Below, in pieces: positions 19,539 to 29,484 of a stretch of DNA of 64,000 nucleotides (positions are counted from its first letter, which is position 1; each line of letters starts with the position of its first letter). The notes beneath the pieces were generated by a model that searched no databases, was not told where the DNA came from, and was given only the letters and a program-made list of their open reading frames with translations. The translations under genes and the position numbers were made by a program. The DNA lies in NCBI GenBank assembly GCA_013822125.1, contig PNJY01000004.1:1-64000 (forward strand). Direction: 5' to 3'. Source of the DNA: Erythrobacter sp. Lineage in GTDB: Bacteria > Pseudomonadota > Alphaproteobacteria > Sphingomonadales > Sphingomonadaceae.

Positions 19539-21929
19539 GTGAGAATTCCTGAAAATGGCCGGGCGCGCGCCCTGACCGCAACGCTGCTGGCGGGCTGTTC
19601 GCTCGCAGTGGTAACCCCTGCCATGGCGCAGGGAGAAGACGCGGATGACAGCAATGTCATCATCGTCACCGCGCAGAAACGCTCGCAGAATCTGCAGGAC
19701 GTGCCGGTGGCGATCACCGCGCTGGGCACCGAAACGCTCGACGAGCTCCAGGTCAGCGAACTGCGCGACGTGGTGAAATTCCTGCCCTCGGTCACGATCC
19801 AGACTCTGGCACCGGGCTTCAGCCAGGTCTATTTCCGCGGCGTGGCGTCGGGCGAAAACGCCAACCACTCGTCCTCGCTGCCTACGGTCGGGACCTATCT
19901 CGACGAAATGCCGGTCACGACAATTCAGGGTGCGCTCGACATTCATGCCTATGACCTCGCGCGGGTCGAGGCGCTGGCGGGGCCGCAAGGCACGCTCTAC
20001 GGTGCAAGTTCGATGGCCGGGACGATCAAGCTGGTGACTAACCAGCCCGATTATTCGGGTAGCTACGGCTCGATGGACCTTGAGCTCAACAGCGTCGCCC
20101 ACGGCGAATTCGGCGGTATCGCCGAAGGGTTCTACAACGCCAAGCTGTCGGACAGTGCGGCGCTGCGCCTGGTTGCCTGGTATCGCAAGGATGCGGGCTT
20201 CATCGATAATATCCCGGGCAGCCGTACTTATCCCACTTCGGGCATCACGCAGGACAATGCGGAGTTTGTCGAAGAGGACTACAACGACGTCGAAACTTAT
20301 GGCGCACGGTTGGCGTTGGGGATCGAACTCAATGAAAGCTGGACTGTTCGCCCCACCCTTATAGGCCAAGTGACGCAGGCTGACGGCAGCTTTGCGCAGG
20401 AACGTTCGACCGCAGTCAACGACAAGCTGCAAACCGTCCAGTACAACCCCGAATTCAGCAAAGACAAGTGGCTCCAGGCTGCGCTGACGATCGAAGGCAA
20501 GATCGGCAACTGGGATCTGGTGGCCACCGGCGGGCGGCTGTGGCGGCGTGACCGGGTGGATTCGGACTATTCCGATTACGCCTATTTCTACGATGCGCTC
20601 TATGGCTATGGCGCCTATTTCTATGACAACAATTACGAACTGGTCAGCCCCAACCAGTTCATCAATGGCGGCGACCGGTATCGTCGCAATTTCGGCGAAA
20701 TCCGCATCAGCAGCCCGCAGGACGCACCGGTTCGTTTCATCGGCGGCGTGTTTGCGCAGCGCCAGCGGCACGAGATCGAACAGAACTACATCATCGCAAA
20801 TCTGACCGATCTGTTCACCGTCACCGGGACGGACAGCAACATCTGGTTGACCAAGCAGGACCGGACCGACCGTGACTATGCGGCCTTCGGTGAAGTGAGC
20901 TTCGATGTGACCGACAAGCTGACGCTGACGGGCGGCGGGCGGCTCTATCGCTACAAGAACTCGCTGGTTGGTTTCTTCGGTTACAACGCCAATTTCTCCA
21001 GCCGTACGGGCGAGGCGGCGTGCTTCGGTCCGCCGATCGTGGAAGGCTCGCCCTGCACCAATCTCGACAAGACCACGGCGGACACGGATTCGATCTTCAA
21101 GGTCAATGCGACCTACAAGATCAATCCCGATGTCCTGGTCTATGCCACCTGGTCGCAGGGCTTCCGTCCGGGCGGGATCAACCGGCGCGGTACGCTGCCA
21201 CCATACAATCCCGATGCGCTCGACAACTACGAAATTGGTTGGAAGACGCGCTTCGGCGATGTCACCTTCAATGGCGCGATCTACCAGGAAAAATGGACCG
21301 ACATCCAGCTTTCGTTCCTGGGCGAAAATGGCCTCACCGAAATCCGCAACGCCGGGATCGCCCGGATTCAGGGCATCGAATCCGATCTGACCTACCGTTC
21401 GGGGGGGCTGACGTTGACGCTTGCAGGCAGTTACAACGACGCCAAGATACGGCGCGATTTCTGCCGTATCGCCAACCCCGACTTCGACTGCACCTTCGAT
21501 CCGGGTGACGGCCGCACCAATGCCCTGCTCGCTCCGTCCGGAACGCAGCTGCCAATCACCGCCAAGTTCAAGGGTAATGCCATTGCCCGTTACGAATTCC
21601 CAGTGGGCGATTGGGAGGGGCATTTCCAGGGATCGCTGTCACACATCGGCAAGCGGCGTAGCGACCTTCGCGATTTCGAAAACGAACTCAAGGGGACGTT
21701 CAGCGCCTATACCACCGCCGACCTCAGCATTGGCGTCAAGAAGGACAATCTGCGCTTCGAACTGTTTGCAACCAATCTGTTCGACAGCAACGGGGTGATC
21801 AACAGCGGGGTGCAATGCCTCGAAACCACCTGCGGCGACCCGGACGGGGTCAGTAGCACCGGCGGCGTATTCTACGATACGGTGATCAGGCCCAGGCTCG
21901 TTGGGATCAAGGCCGGCATCGACTTCTGA
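19539..21929 (+). CDS. TonB-dependent receptor
   Basis: Signal peptide LTATLLAGCSLAVVTPAMAQ, TonB box/plug NVIIVTAQKRSQNLQDVPVAITALG..., C-terminal beta-barrel ending VGIKAGIDF. GTG start inferred. Confidence 0.93.
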   Translation: MRIPENGRARALTATLLAGCSLAVVTPAMAQGEDADDSNVIIVTAQKRSQNLQDVPVAITALGTETLDELQVSELRDVVKFLPSVTIQTLAPGFSQVYFRGVASGENANHSSSLPTVGTYLDEMPVTTIQGALDIHAYDLARVEALAGPQGTLYGASSMAGTIKLVTNQPDYSGSYGSMDLELNSVAHGEFGGIAEGFYNAKLSDSAALRLVAWYRKDAGFIDNIPGSRTYPTSGITQDNAEFVEEDYNDVETYGARLALGIELNESWTVRPTLIGQVTQADGSFAQERSTAVNDKLQTVQYNPEFSKDKWLQAALTIEGKIGNWDLVATGGRLWRRDRVDSDYSDYAYFYDALYGYGAYFYDNNYELVSPNQFINGGDRYRRNFGEIRISSPQDAPVRFIGGVFAQRQRHEIEQNYIIANLTDLFTVTGTDSNIWLTKQDRTDRDYAAFGEVSFDVTDKLTLTGGGRLYRYKNSLVGFFGYNANFSSRTGEAACFGPPIVEGSPCTNLDKTTADTDSIFKVNATYKINPDVLVYATWSQGFRPGGINRRGTLPPYNPDALDNYEIGWKTRFGDVTFNGAIYQEKWTDIQLSFLGENGLTEIRNAGIARIQGIESDLTYRSGGLTLTLAGSYNDAKIRRDFCRIANPDFDCTFDPGDGRTNALLAPSGTQLPITAKFKGNAIARYEFPVGDWEGHFQGSLSHIGKRRSDLRDFENELKGTFSAYTTADLSIGVKKDNLRFELFATNLFDSNGVINSGVQCLETTCGDPDGVSSTGGVFYDTVIRPRLVGIKAGIDF

Positions 21930-21936
21930 TTTCGTG

Positions 21937-23232
21937 ATGCACACAACCAACCAAGCAGGAAGGCCGGGCCGCAAGCTCGGCCTTTTTGCTGCCATCGCCC
22001 TCATCATGGGCAATATGATCGGCAGCGGTGTGTTCCTGCTCCCGGCCAGCCTCGCTCCCTATGGCTGGAACGCGGTGTTCGGCTGGATCGTCACCATTGT
22101 CGGCACGCTGGTCCTGGCCTGGGTCTTCGCAGCGCTCACCCGCGCACTGCCCGCCGCACGCGACCCCACCGGATTCGTGACCGAAGCATTCGGCGAATTG
22201 CCCGCGTTCCTGGTCGCATGGCTCTATTGGGTATCGATCTGGAGTGCCGTCGCCTCGATCTCGATGGCGGGGGTCAGCTATCTTTCGTCTCTGCTGCCGA
22301 CGATTGGCACCACCCCCTTCCTGCCCGCACTTTGCGCAATGGGCCTGGTGTGGACCATGACGCTGGTCAATCTGCGCGGGGTGCGCGCGGCGGGTAATTT
22401 CCAGATACTCACCCTGGCGCTCAAACTTCTGCCGCTCATCGGTGTGATCGTGCTGGCGGCGCTGGTGCTGGGCGATGGAAGCGGCGAGATAAGGCCATTC
22501 CAGTCCAGCGAGGTCAACGCCGGTCAGTTGGGCGGTGCGGCGGCTTTGACCCTGTTCGCGCTGCTCGGCTTCGAATGCGCCAGCGTGGCGGCGGGGCAGG
22601 TCGAGAACCCCGGGGTCAACGTCCCCCGCGCAACCATGTGGGGCACGGCGTTGACGGGCCTCGTCTATCTGCTGGTCTGTTCGGCGGTGGCGCTGATGCT
22701 GCCCGAAGCGGTGGCGGCGACATCGTCCGCGCCGCTTGCGACATTTGTCGAAACCTATTGGAACGCCGGCACCGGTCAGCTGCTCAGCGTGTTTGCGATC
22801 ATCAGCTGTGTCGGCGCGGTCAACGGCTGGGTCCTGATGCAAGGCGAGTTGCCGCGCAGCATGGCTGAACGCGGCATCCTGCCGGCATGGTTTGCGGCGA
22901 CAGACGCGGGCGGCACGCCAGTGCGGGCGTTGCTGCTGTCGAGCGCGATTGCGAGCTTCTTCCTGGTCTTCACTGCCAGCCGCTCGATGCAGGGAATCTA
23001 TGAATTCCTGCTGTTGCTTTCGACCAGCGCAACGCTGTGGCTGTACCTGCTCTGTGCGCTGGCGGCCTGGCGGAAGAAAGTGGTGCGGGGTTTCGCGCTA
23101 GTCGGGGCCGCCTATGCGCTGTGGACTCTGTGGGGGGCAGGATTGGAGGCCACCGGGTGGAGCCTGATTCTTGCTGCTGCCGGCGTGCCGCTGTACCTGT
23201 GGACCCGCCGCAGGCAGGCGGCATCCGCCTGA
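21937..23232 (+). CDS. APC superfamily amino acid permease
   Basis: KLGLFAAIALIMGNMIGSGVFLLPASLAPYGWNAVFGW...: APC TM1 signature. Confidence 0.92.
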   Translation: MHTTNQAGRPGRKLGLFAAIALIMGNMIGSGVFLLPASLAPYGWNAVFGWIVTIVGTLVLAWVFAALTRALPAARDPTGFVTEAFGELPAFLVAWLYWVSIWSAVASISMAGVSYLSSLLPTIGTTPFLPALCAMGLVWTMTLVNLRGVRAAGNFQILTLALKLLPLIGVIVLAALVLGDGSGEIRPFQSSEVNAGQLGGAAALTLFALLGFECASVAAGQVENPGVNVPRATMWGTALTGLVYLLVCSAVALMLPEAVAATSSAPLATFVETYWNAGTGQLLSVFAIISCVGAVNGWVLMQGELPRSMAERGILPAWFAATDAGGTPVRALLLSSAIASFFLVFTASRSMQGIYEFLLLLSTSATLWLYLLCALAAWRKKVVRGFALVGAAYALWTLWGAGLEATGWSLILAAAGVPLYLWTRRRQAASA

Positions 23233-23251
23233 CCCGCGCGCGGGCGCAAAT

Positions 23252-23854
23252 TCAAGCGATCACGCAGTCGAGCCACTTTTCCGCCAGCATCTCCGCCTCC
23301 TCGGGCGTGAACGGCGCATCGCCCAGCGACAGTTCAAGCCACAACCCGTCGATCAGCGCGGTCAACGCGATCGCGGGCAGGCGCAAATCGGGCAGCTCGG
23401 GGCGCCAGGCGCGGATCAGCAATTCCAGTCCGCTGCGAAAGTCGCGGTAAACCTCGGCGCGCACGCGCGCGACCTCGGGATCGCTGCGCGACAGGCTCCA
23501 CAAGGCGACATAGCTGGAGAGCAATTGCGGATCGGCGATAGGCGCGCGAAAGCTGGCGGTGATATAGGCAATGAGGCGCGCGCGCGGATCGGGCCCGGCC
23601 ATCTCCACCGCGATTTCAAGCGCTTCGGCGATCTGCCGCCCGATTATCCGATAGGTATCGGCGATCGCGTCCGAAACGCCGGCGAAATAATGTCGCAGCA
23701 GGCCGGGCGAAACCCCCGCCTCGGCACAAATCGCCCGCACCGACACGCCCGCCGCGCCCTTCGATGCCAGGACACGCGCGGTCGCCTCGATCAAGCTTTG
23801 CCGCCGTTCATCGGGATCGGCGCGTGAAAACGCGGGTTGATGGTTCGTTTGCAT
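23252..23854 (-). CDS. TetR family transcriptional regulator (BetI-like)
   Basis: DERRQSLIEATARVLASKGAAGVSVRAICAEAGVSPGLLRHYFAGVSDAIADTY: TetR HTH. Confidence 0.92.
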   Translation of the reverse strand: MQTNHQPAFSRADPDERRQSLIEATARVLASKGAAGVSVRAICAEAGVSPGLLRHYFAGVSDAIADTYRIIGRQIAEALEIAVEMAGPDPRARLIAYITASFRAPIADPQLLSSYVALWSLSRSDPEVARVRAEVYRDFRSGLELLIRAWRPELPDLRLPAIALTALIDGLWLELSLGDAPFTPEEAEMLAEKWLDCVIA

Positions 23855-23878
23855 CTTGTTATACGATCGTACAGCAAG
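23855..23878. promoter_or_regulatory. Candidate TetR operator (24-bp palindrome)
   Basis: CTTGTTATACGA|TCGTACAGCAAG: 10 of 12 base pairs symmetric, core TACGATCGTA perfect; between the divergent TetR and Rieske genes. Confidence 0.75.
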
Positions 23879-23887
23879 GAAGAGCCA

Positions 23888-25069
23888 ATGGCAACACAGG
23901 TCAGGGAAACATCGCAGCAGGACGCGCTTGCAGGCTGGAGTCTGCCAGCATGGACCTATCGCGATCCAGAGTTTTTCGCATTGGAACTCGATCGGGTTTT
24001 CCGGCCGAGTTGGCAGGTTGTCTGCCACGAGAGCGATGTACCCGCAGCCGGCGATTGGCACGCGCTCGATTACTGCGGTGAAAGCGTGATTGTGGTGCGC
24101 GGCAAGGACGACATGCTGCGCTCCTTCACCAATGTCTGCCGCCACCGCGGATCGCGGATAGTCGACGGATCGCAGGGCTGTGCGAAGAAGCTGGTTTGCC
24201 CTTATCATGCCTGGACCTACGATCTCGACGGGCGACTGACCGGGGTTCCCGACAGCGCCAGCTACCCCACGCTTGATCGCGCCAAGGCAGGCCTCGCCCC
24301 GGTCGAAATGGAGGTGTGGCGCGGCTTTGTCTTCGTGCGGCTCGAAGACGATGGCGGGCCTTCGGTCGCGGCGATGATGGCGCCCTACGAAGCCATGGTC
24401 GAACCCTACCGATTTGGCGAACTCAAGGCGCTGGGCCGCGTCACGCTGCGCCCCAGACAGGTCAACTGGAAGAACGTGGGCGACAATTATTCGGATGGGC
24501 TGCACATACCGGTCGCGCATCCCGGCCTCACCCGGCTCTTCGGCAAGAGCTACGGCATCGAGGCCCAGCGCCATGTTGACCGGATGTGGGGCGATATGAT
24601 CGACCGCGATAGCGCAAACTGGTCCGAACGCATGTATCAACGCCTGCTGCCCCCGGTGCCGCATCTCCCGCCCCAAAGCCAGCGCCATTGGCTCTATTTC
24701 AAGCTGTGGCCCAATGTTGCCTTCGACATTTACCCGGATCAGGTCGATTTCATGCAATGGCTGCCCGTCAGCCCGACGACAAGCTTGATCCGCGAGATCA
24801 GCTATGTGCTTGACGATGACCCTAATTACGAATGGCGGCGCGAAATGCACGCCGCGCGCTATCTCAACTGGCGGATCAACCGGCAGGTCAATGCTGAGGA
24901 CACCGCGCTCATCACCCGAGTACAGCAAGGCATGGCCTCGCACAGTTTTTCGATGGGCCCGCTTTCGGAAAAGGAAGTCTGCCTGCGCCATTTCTGCAGC
25001 CGCATCCGCGAAATCATCCCCGAGGCGCGGCTCGAACTGCAACCAGCCGCCGGGTGGAGCCGCGCATGA
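23888..25069 (+). CDS. Rieske [2Fe-2S] aromatic-ring-hydroxylating/N-demethylating oxygenase alpha subunit
   Basis: CRHRGSRIVDGSQGCAKKLVCPYHAWTYDLDGRLTG (Rieske CxH...CxxH) and mononuclear iron region NWKNVGDNYSDGLHIPVAHPGL. Confidence 0.92.
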   Translation: MATQVRETSQQDALAGWSLPAWTYRDPEFFALELDRVFRPSWQVVCHESDVPAAGDWHALDYCGESVIVVRGKDDMLRSFTNVCRHRGSRIVDGSQGCAKKLVCPYHAWTYDLDGRLTGVPDSASYPTLDRAKAGLAPVEMEVWRGFVFVRLEDDGGPSVAAMMAPYEAMVEPYRFGELKALGRVTLRPRQVNWKNVGDNYSDGLHIPVAHPGLTRLFGKSYGIEAQRHVDRMWGDMIDRDSANWSERMYQRLLPPVPHLPPQSQRHWLYFKLWPNVAFDIYPDQVDFMQWLPVSPTTSLIREISYVLDDDPNYEWRREMHAARYLNWRINRQVNAEDTALITRVQQGMASHSFSMGPLSEKEVCLRHFCSRIREIIPEARLELQPAAGWSRA

Positions 25070-26676
25070 CCAAGCAATATGATGCCGTAATCATCGGCGC
25101 GGGCCACAACGGGCTCGTCTGCGCCTTCTATCTGGCGCGCGCTGGTCTCAAGGTCCGCATTCTCGAACGCCGCGATGTGGTGGGCGGCGCGGCTGTGACC
25201 GAAGAGTTTCACCCGGGCTTTCGCAATTCGGTGGCGAGCTACACCGTCAGCCTGCTCCAGCCCAAGGTCATCGCCGACATGAAGCTGGCCGATCACGGCT
25301 ACCGCGTAATTGAGCGGCCAATCTCGAATTTCCTGCCGCAACCGGATGGCGGATACCTCAAGCTCGGTGGCGGGCTGGAGCGAACGCAGGCGGAATTCCG
25401 CAAGTTCTCCGCGCATGATGCCCGGGTCCTGCCGCAATACTACGAAGCGCTGGAAGGCGTTGCCGAAGTGCTGCGCAGCCTCGCGCTCAAATCGCCCCCC
25501 AACGTCGGTGAAGGGCTGCGAACGCTCATGGCAGGGGCATCGCAGGGCTGGGGCATGTCGCGGCTGGGGATCGAGGCCAAGCGCGACGTGCTCGACCTGT
25601 TCACAAAATCGGCGCGCAGCTTCCTCGACAGCTGGTTCGAAAGCGAGGCAGTCAAGGCGGCTTTCGGATTTGACGCAGTGGTGGGCAACTATGCCTCGCC
25701 CGATACACCGGGAAGCGCTTATGTGCTGCTGCACCATGTGTTTGGCGAGGTGAACGGCAAGAAGGGCGCCTGGGGGCACTGCGTAGGCGGGATGGGCACT
25801 ATCACGCAGATCATGGCGCGCGTGTGCCACGACCTTGGCGTCGAGATCAGCCTTGAGGCGCCGGTGGCAGAGGTTCTGGTCGATGGCGACAAGGTGGCGG
25901 GCGTAAGGCTTGAAAGCGGCGAGGAGATCGCGGCCAGGCGCGTGATCGCCAATGTCGGACCCAGGCTGCTCTATGGCAAGATGGTGCCCGAAAGCGCGCA
26001 GCCGGAGGATTTCCGGAGGCGCATGCGCGGCTTCAAGGCGGGCGGCGGGACCTTCCGCATGAATGTCGCGCTGAGCGAACTGCCACGCTTCACCTGCCTG
26101 CCCGAACCGGGCGAACACTTGCAGTCGGGCATCATCCTGGCTCCCACGCTCGATTACATGGACAGGGCTTTCCTCGACGCCAAGCAGTTCGGCTGGTCCA
26201 AGGCGCCGATCGTCGAGATGCTGATCCCCTCGACCGTCGATGACAGCCTTGCCCCCCCGGGGCAGCATGTCGCCAGCCTGTTCTGCCAGCAGTTTGCACC
26301 CGAGCTGCCCGATGGCCGCGACTGGGACGCGGAAGAAGATGCGGCAGCCGATACGATCATCGACACGGTTGAACGCCATGCACCGGGATTTCGCGCCTCG
26401 ATCCTGGGGCGGCAAGTGCTCAGCCCCAAGGGGCTCTACGACAAGTTCGGTCTTGTCGGTGGCGACATCATGCACGGGCACATGAGCCTCGACCAGCTGT
26501 GGTCGGCGCGCCCGGTGCTGGGTCATGGCGCCTATCGCGGGCCGGTGAAGGGGCTCTACATGTGCGGCGCGGGAACGCATCCGGGCGGCGGTGTGACCGG
26601 TGCGCCGGGGCATAATTGCGCCGCCGAGGTGCTGGCCGATCGCGGGCGTTGGGGGCGCTTCCACACAGGGCACTGA
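25066..26676 (+). CDS. FAD-dependent oxidoreductase, phytoene desaturase/PYROXD2-like
   Basis: YDAVIIGAGHNGLVCAFYLARAGLKVRILERRDVVGGAAVTEEFHPGFRNSVASYTVSLL...YMCGAGTHPGGGVTGAPGHNCA; ATGA overlap with Rieske gene. Confidence 0.92.
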   Translation: MTKQYDAVIIGAGHNGLVCAFYLARAGLKVRILERRDVVGGAAVTEEFHPGFRNSVASYTVSLLQPKVIADMKLADHGYRVIERPISNFLPQPDGGYLKLGGGLERTQAEFRKFSAHDARVLPQYYEALEGVAEVLRSLALKSPPNVGEGLRTLMAGASQGWGMSRLGIEAKRDVLDLFTKSARSFLDSWFESEAVKAAFGFDAVVGNYASPDTPGSAYVLLHHVFGEVNGKKGAWGHCVGGMGTITQIMARVCHDLGVEISLEAPVAEVLVDGDKVAGVRLESGEEIAARRVIANVGPRLLYGKMVPESAQPEDFRRRMRGFKAGGGTFRMNVALSELPRFTCLPEPGEHLQSGIILAPTLDYMDRAFLDAKQFGWSKAPIVEMLIPSTVDDSLAPPGQHVASLFCQQFAPELPDGRDWDAEEDAAADTIIDTVERHAPGFRASILGRQVLSPKGLYDKFGLVGGDIMHGHMSLDQLWSARPVLGHGAYRGPVKGLYMCGAGTHPGGGVTGAPGHNCAAEVLADRGRWGRFHTGH

Positions 26677-26748
26677 AAGGCACAGAAAACCGGCTTACGG
26701 CGTCATGGCGTGCATGCTATCGCGTCCACCAAACGGGAGAGGAAGACT

Positions 26749-28158
26749 ATGAATCTGGCAGGCAAATTAGCGGTAGCGGCGGTTCTCGGCGCGGCTTGCA
26801 CCGGCGCGCAGCCGCTGGCGGCGAAGGACAATCCCGCCGCTGTTGCGCAAGTGCTCGAACTTTCGAAGCAGGCGATTGCGCTGCGCTCGGTTCGCGGCGA
26901 GGGCAATGAGACCCCGCAGGTCGCCGCGCTGTTCCGCAATGCGCTGCTGGCAGGCGGCTGGGCCGATAGCGACATCGAGATCGTCCCGGTTGGCGATACT
27001 GCCTATCTCATCGCCACCTGGGCCGGCAGCGATCCCTCGCTCGGCCCGATCGTCATTTCCGCGCACATGGATGTGGTCGAGGCCAAGCCCGAGGACTGGG
27101 AGCGTGATCCCTTCACCCCGGTGGTCGAGAACGGCTACCTCTATGGCCGCGGTGCGAGCGATACCAAGTTCGAAGCGGTGCAGGCGATGGTTTCGGTGAT
27201 CGAGCTGCGCAATCAGGGCTACAAGCCGAAACGCAGCATCGTCATCGCCTATTCGGGCGACGAGGAAACCACGATGATCACAGCGAAGATCATCGCCGAG
27301 CGGCTGCGTAATGCGAAGATCGTGCTCAATGTCGATGGCGCTTCGGGCACGCTCGACGAGCAAACCGGCAAGCCCGCCTATTGGAGCTGGCAGGGGGCGG
27401 AAAAGACCTATGGCGATTTCAAGCTGGAGGTGACCAACCCCGGCGGCCACAGTTCGACCCCACGCGACGAGAATGCCATCGCCCAACTGGGTGCAGCGCT
27501 GGCGCGGATCGGCGCCTATCGCTTTACGCCTGAACTCAACGACATCACCCGCGACTATTTCTCCAAGGCGGCCGATTTCGAGAGCGACCCGCTGCTCGCC
27601 GCGGCGATGCGCGCCTTTGCGAAAGATCCGGCGGACAAGGCAGCGATCGCGGTGCTGCGCGGCAATCCGGCGACGATCGGCAAGATCGGCACCACCTGCG
27701 TGCCGACCATGGTCGAAGGTGGCCATGCGCTCAACGCCTTGCCCCAGCGCGCAACCGGATATGTCAATTGCCGTATCTTCCCCGGCCACTCCAAGGCGGA
27801 GATCATCGCCGAACTTTCCGGCGTGGCGGACGAACCGGCGCTGACAATCGCGGAAATCAACCCCGAATATGTGGTGGAGGCAGATGCCTCTCCATACGAC
27901 CAGGCGTTCGTCGACGCGGCGACAAGGGCGGTGCGCGCTGCTTTCGGGGATGTCCCGGTGATCGCTTCGCAGGCTTCGGGCGCGTCGGATTCGATGTGGT
28001 ACCGCGCCCTCGGCGTGCCCAGCTACGGCGCGAGCGGCACCTTCACCAAGGATAGCGACGAATATTCGCACGGGCTGAACGAGCGCGTTCCGATCGGCAA
28101 TATCGCACGCAGCCTCAGCTATTATCGAACCCTCCTGACCGAGCTGGCCGCGAAGTGA
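26749..28158 (+). CDS. M20 family metallopeptidase, secreted
   Basis: Signal MNLAGKLAVAAVLGAACTGAQPLAA; IVISAHMDVVEAKPEDWERDPFTPVVENGYLYGRGASDTKFEAVQAM...IAYSGDEETTM. Confidence 0.92.
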   Translation: MNLAGKLAVAAVLGAACTGAQPLAAKDNPAAVAQVLELSKQAIALRSVRGEGNETPQVAALFRNALLAGGWADSDIEIVPVGDTAYLIATWAGSDPSLGPIVISAHMDVVEAKPEDWERDPFTPVVENGYLYGRGASDTKFEAVQAMVSVIELRNQGYKPKRSIVIAYSGDEETTMITAKIIAERLRNAKIVLNVDGASGTLDEQTGKPAYWSWQGAEKTYGDFKLEVTNPGGHSSTPRDENAIAQLGAALARIGAYRFTPELNDITRDYFSKAADFESDPLLAAAMRAFAKDPADKAAIAVLRGNPATIGKIGTTCVPTMVEGGHALNALPQRATGYVNCRIFPGHSKAEIIAELSGVADEPALTIAEINPEYVVEADASPYDQAFVDAATRAVRAAFGDVPVIASQASGASDSMWYRALGVPSYGASGTFTKDSDEYSHGLNERVPIGNIARSLSYYRTLLTELAAK

Positions 28159-29423
28159 GGGCGCTGGCGGTCGCCTGCGCGCTGCTGGCGGCAACGCCCG
28201 CCGCCGCCGGGCCGCTCTATATCGAGGCGGGGCAGCTGCTCGACGTCGAAACCGGCGCGCTGGCGAGTGGACTGTGCATACTGACCGAAGGCGAGCGGAT
28301 TGCCCGGATCGAGCCCTGCGGCACGGCGCCCGAGGGCGCCGAGCGCGTCGACTGGTCGGCCTTCACCGTCCTGCCCGGGCTGATCGACCTGCACACCCAT
28401 CTGGCCGATGCCGGGCAGGATGCGGATGTTGCACTGCCGCTCAAGACTTCGCCCGCCGCCACCGCGCTGATCGGTGCGCGCAATGCCCACGTCACGCTCG
28501 AGGCCGGCTTTACCACCGTGCGCGATGTCGGCACCTATCGCGGGCTCACCGATGTGGCGCTGCGCGATGCGATCAATGCCGGGCATGTGCCGGGGCCGCG
28601 CATGTTCGTCGCCGGGGCCTATCTGACGCATCCGGGCGGCGGGGGTGAACTCAACGGCGTGGTACCCAACGACCAATTGCCCGCCGACATGCGCCTTGGC
28701 GTGCTGGCCAGCGCCGACGGAGCGCGCGATCGGGCGGAATTCCTGTTCGCGGGCGGGGTCGATTTCCTCAAGCTGATGGCAACCGGCGCGGTGCTGGCTA
28801 TCGGCACCGAGCCGGGCGAGCCCGAACTGACCGAGGAAGAAATGCGCGCGGCGGTCGCGGTCGCCAGGACGCATGGTTCCTATGCCACCGCGCATGCACA
28901 TGGCGCCGAAGGGATCAAGAGCGCAATCCGCGCTGGCGTGCGCAGCATCGAGCACGCCAGCCTGATCGACGAGCAAGGCCTGCTGATGGCGCGCGCGGCG
29001 GGCGTGTGGCTGGTGATGGACGTGTTCAACGGCGATTACATCGATGAGGTCGGCACGGCGGAAGGCTGGCCCGAGGAGTATCTGCGCAAGAATCGCGAGA
29101 CGACGCAGGTGCAGCGCGACAATTTCCGCCGCGCGGTCGAATTGGGAGTTCCGCTGGCCTTTGGCAGCGACAGCGGGGTCTATCCGCACGGGATCAATGC
29201 CCGCCAGTTCGCCTATATGGTCGCAAACGGGATGACCCCGCTCCAGGCGATCCGCGCGGCAACGCTGGATGCGGCGACGGTGCTGGGGCGCGAGGATGAA
29301 TTGGGCAGCCTCAAGCCGGGCACGTTTGCAGATCTGATCGCCGTCGCGGGCAATCCGCTGAGCGACGTCAGCCACCTCGAAACCGTGGCGCATGTGATCA
29401 AGGGCGGTCAGAAGGTCAAATAG
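28155..29423 (+). CDS. Metal-dependent amidohydrolase family protein, secreted
   Basis: FTVLPGLIDLHTHLADAGQDAD...AGFTTVRDVGTYRGLTD...SYATAHAHGAEGIKSAIRAGVRSIEHASLID; GTG start overlaps upstream stop. Confidence 0.9.
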   Translation: MRALAVACALLAATPAAAGPLYIEAGQLLDVETGALASGLCILTEGERIARIEPCGTAPEGAERVDWSAFTVLPGLIDLHTHLADAGQDADVALPLKTSPAATALIGARNAHVTLEAGFTTVRDVGTYRGLTDVALRDAINAGHVPGPRMFVAGAYLTHPGGGGELNGVVPNDQLPADMRLGVLASADGARDRAEFLFAGGVDFLKLMATGAVLAIGTEPGEPELTEEEMRAAVAVARTHGSYATAHAHGAEGIKSAIRAGVRSIEHASLIDEQGLLMARAAGVWLVMDVFNGDYIDEVGTAEGWPEEYLRKNRETTQVQRDNFRRAVELGVPLAFGSDSGVYPHGINARQFAYMVANGMTPLQAIRAATLDAATVLGREDELGSLKPGTFADLIAVAGNPLSDVSHLETVAHVIKGGQKVK

Positions 29424-29484
29424 GGCGAACAGGGACGATCTTTGCGCGTTCCATTTCATTTGAAATCATCTTAGGGCGATTTGC

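Noticed and set aside
16489-19581. 1030-aa minus-strand ORF
   Set aside because: Antisense shadow ORF opposite SulP and the TPR-sulfotransferase; composition (HRP/GQ-rich) is typical of reverse frames in high-GC coding DNA.
19536-21623. 695-aa minus-strand ORF
   Set aside because: Shadow of the TonB receptor; no recognisable domains.
24859-26673. 604-aa minus-strand ORF
   Set aside because: Shadow of the FAD oxidoreductase.
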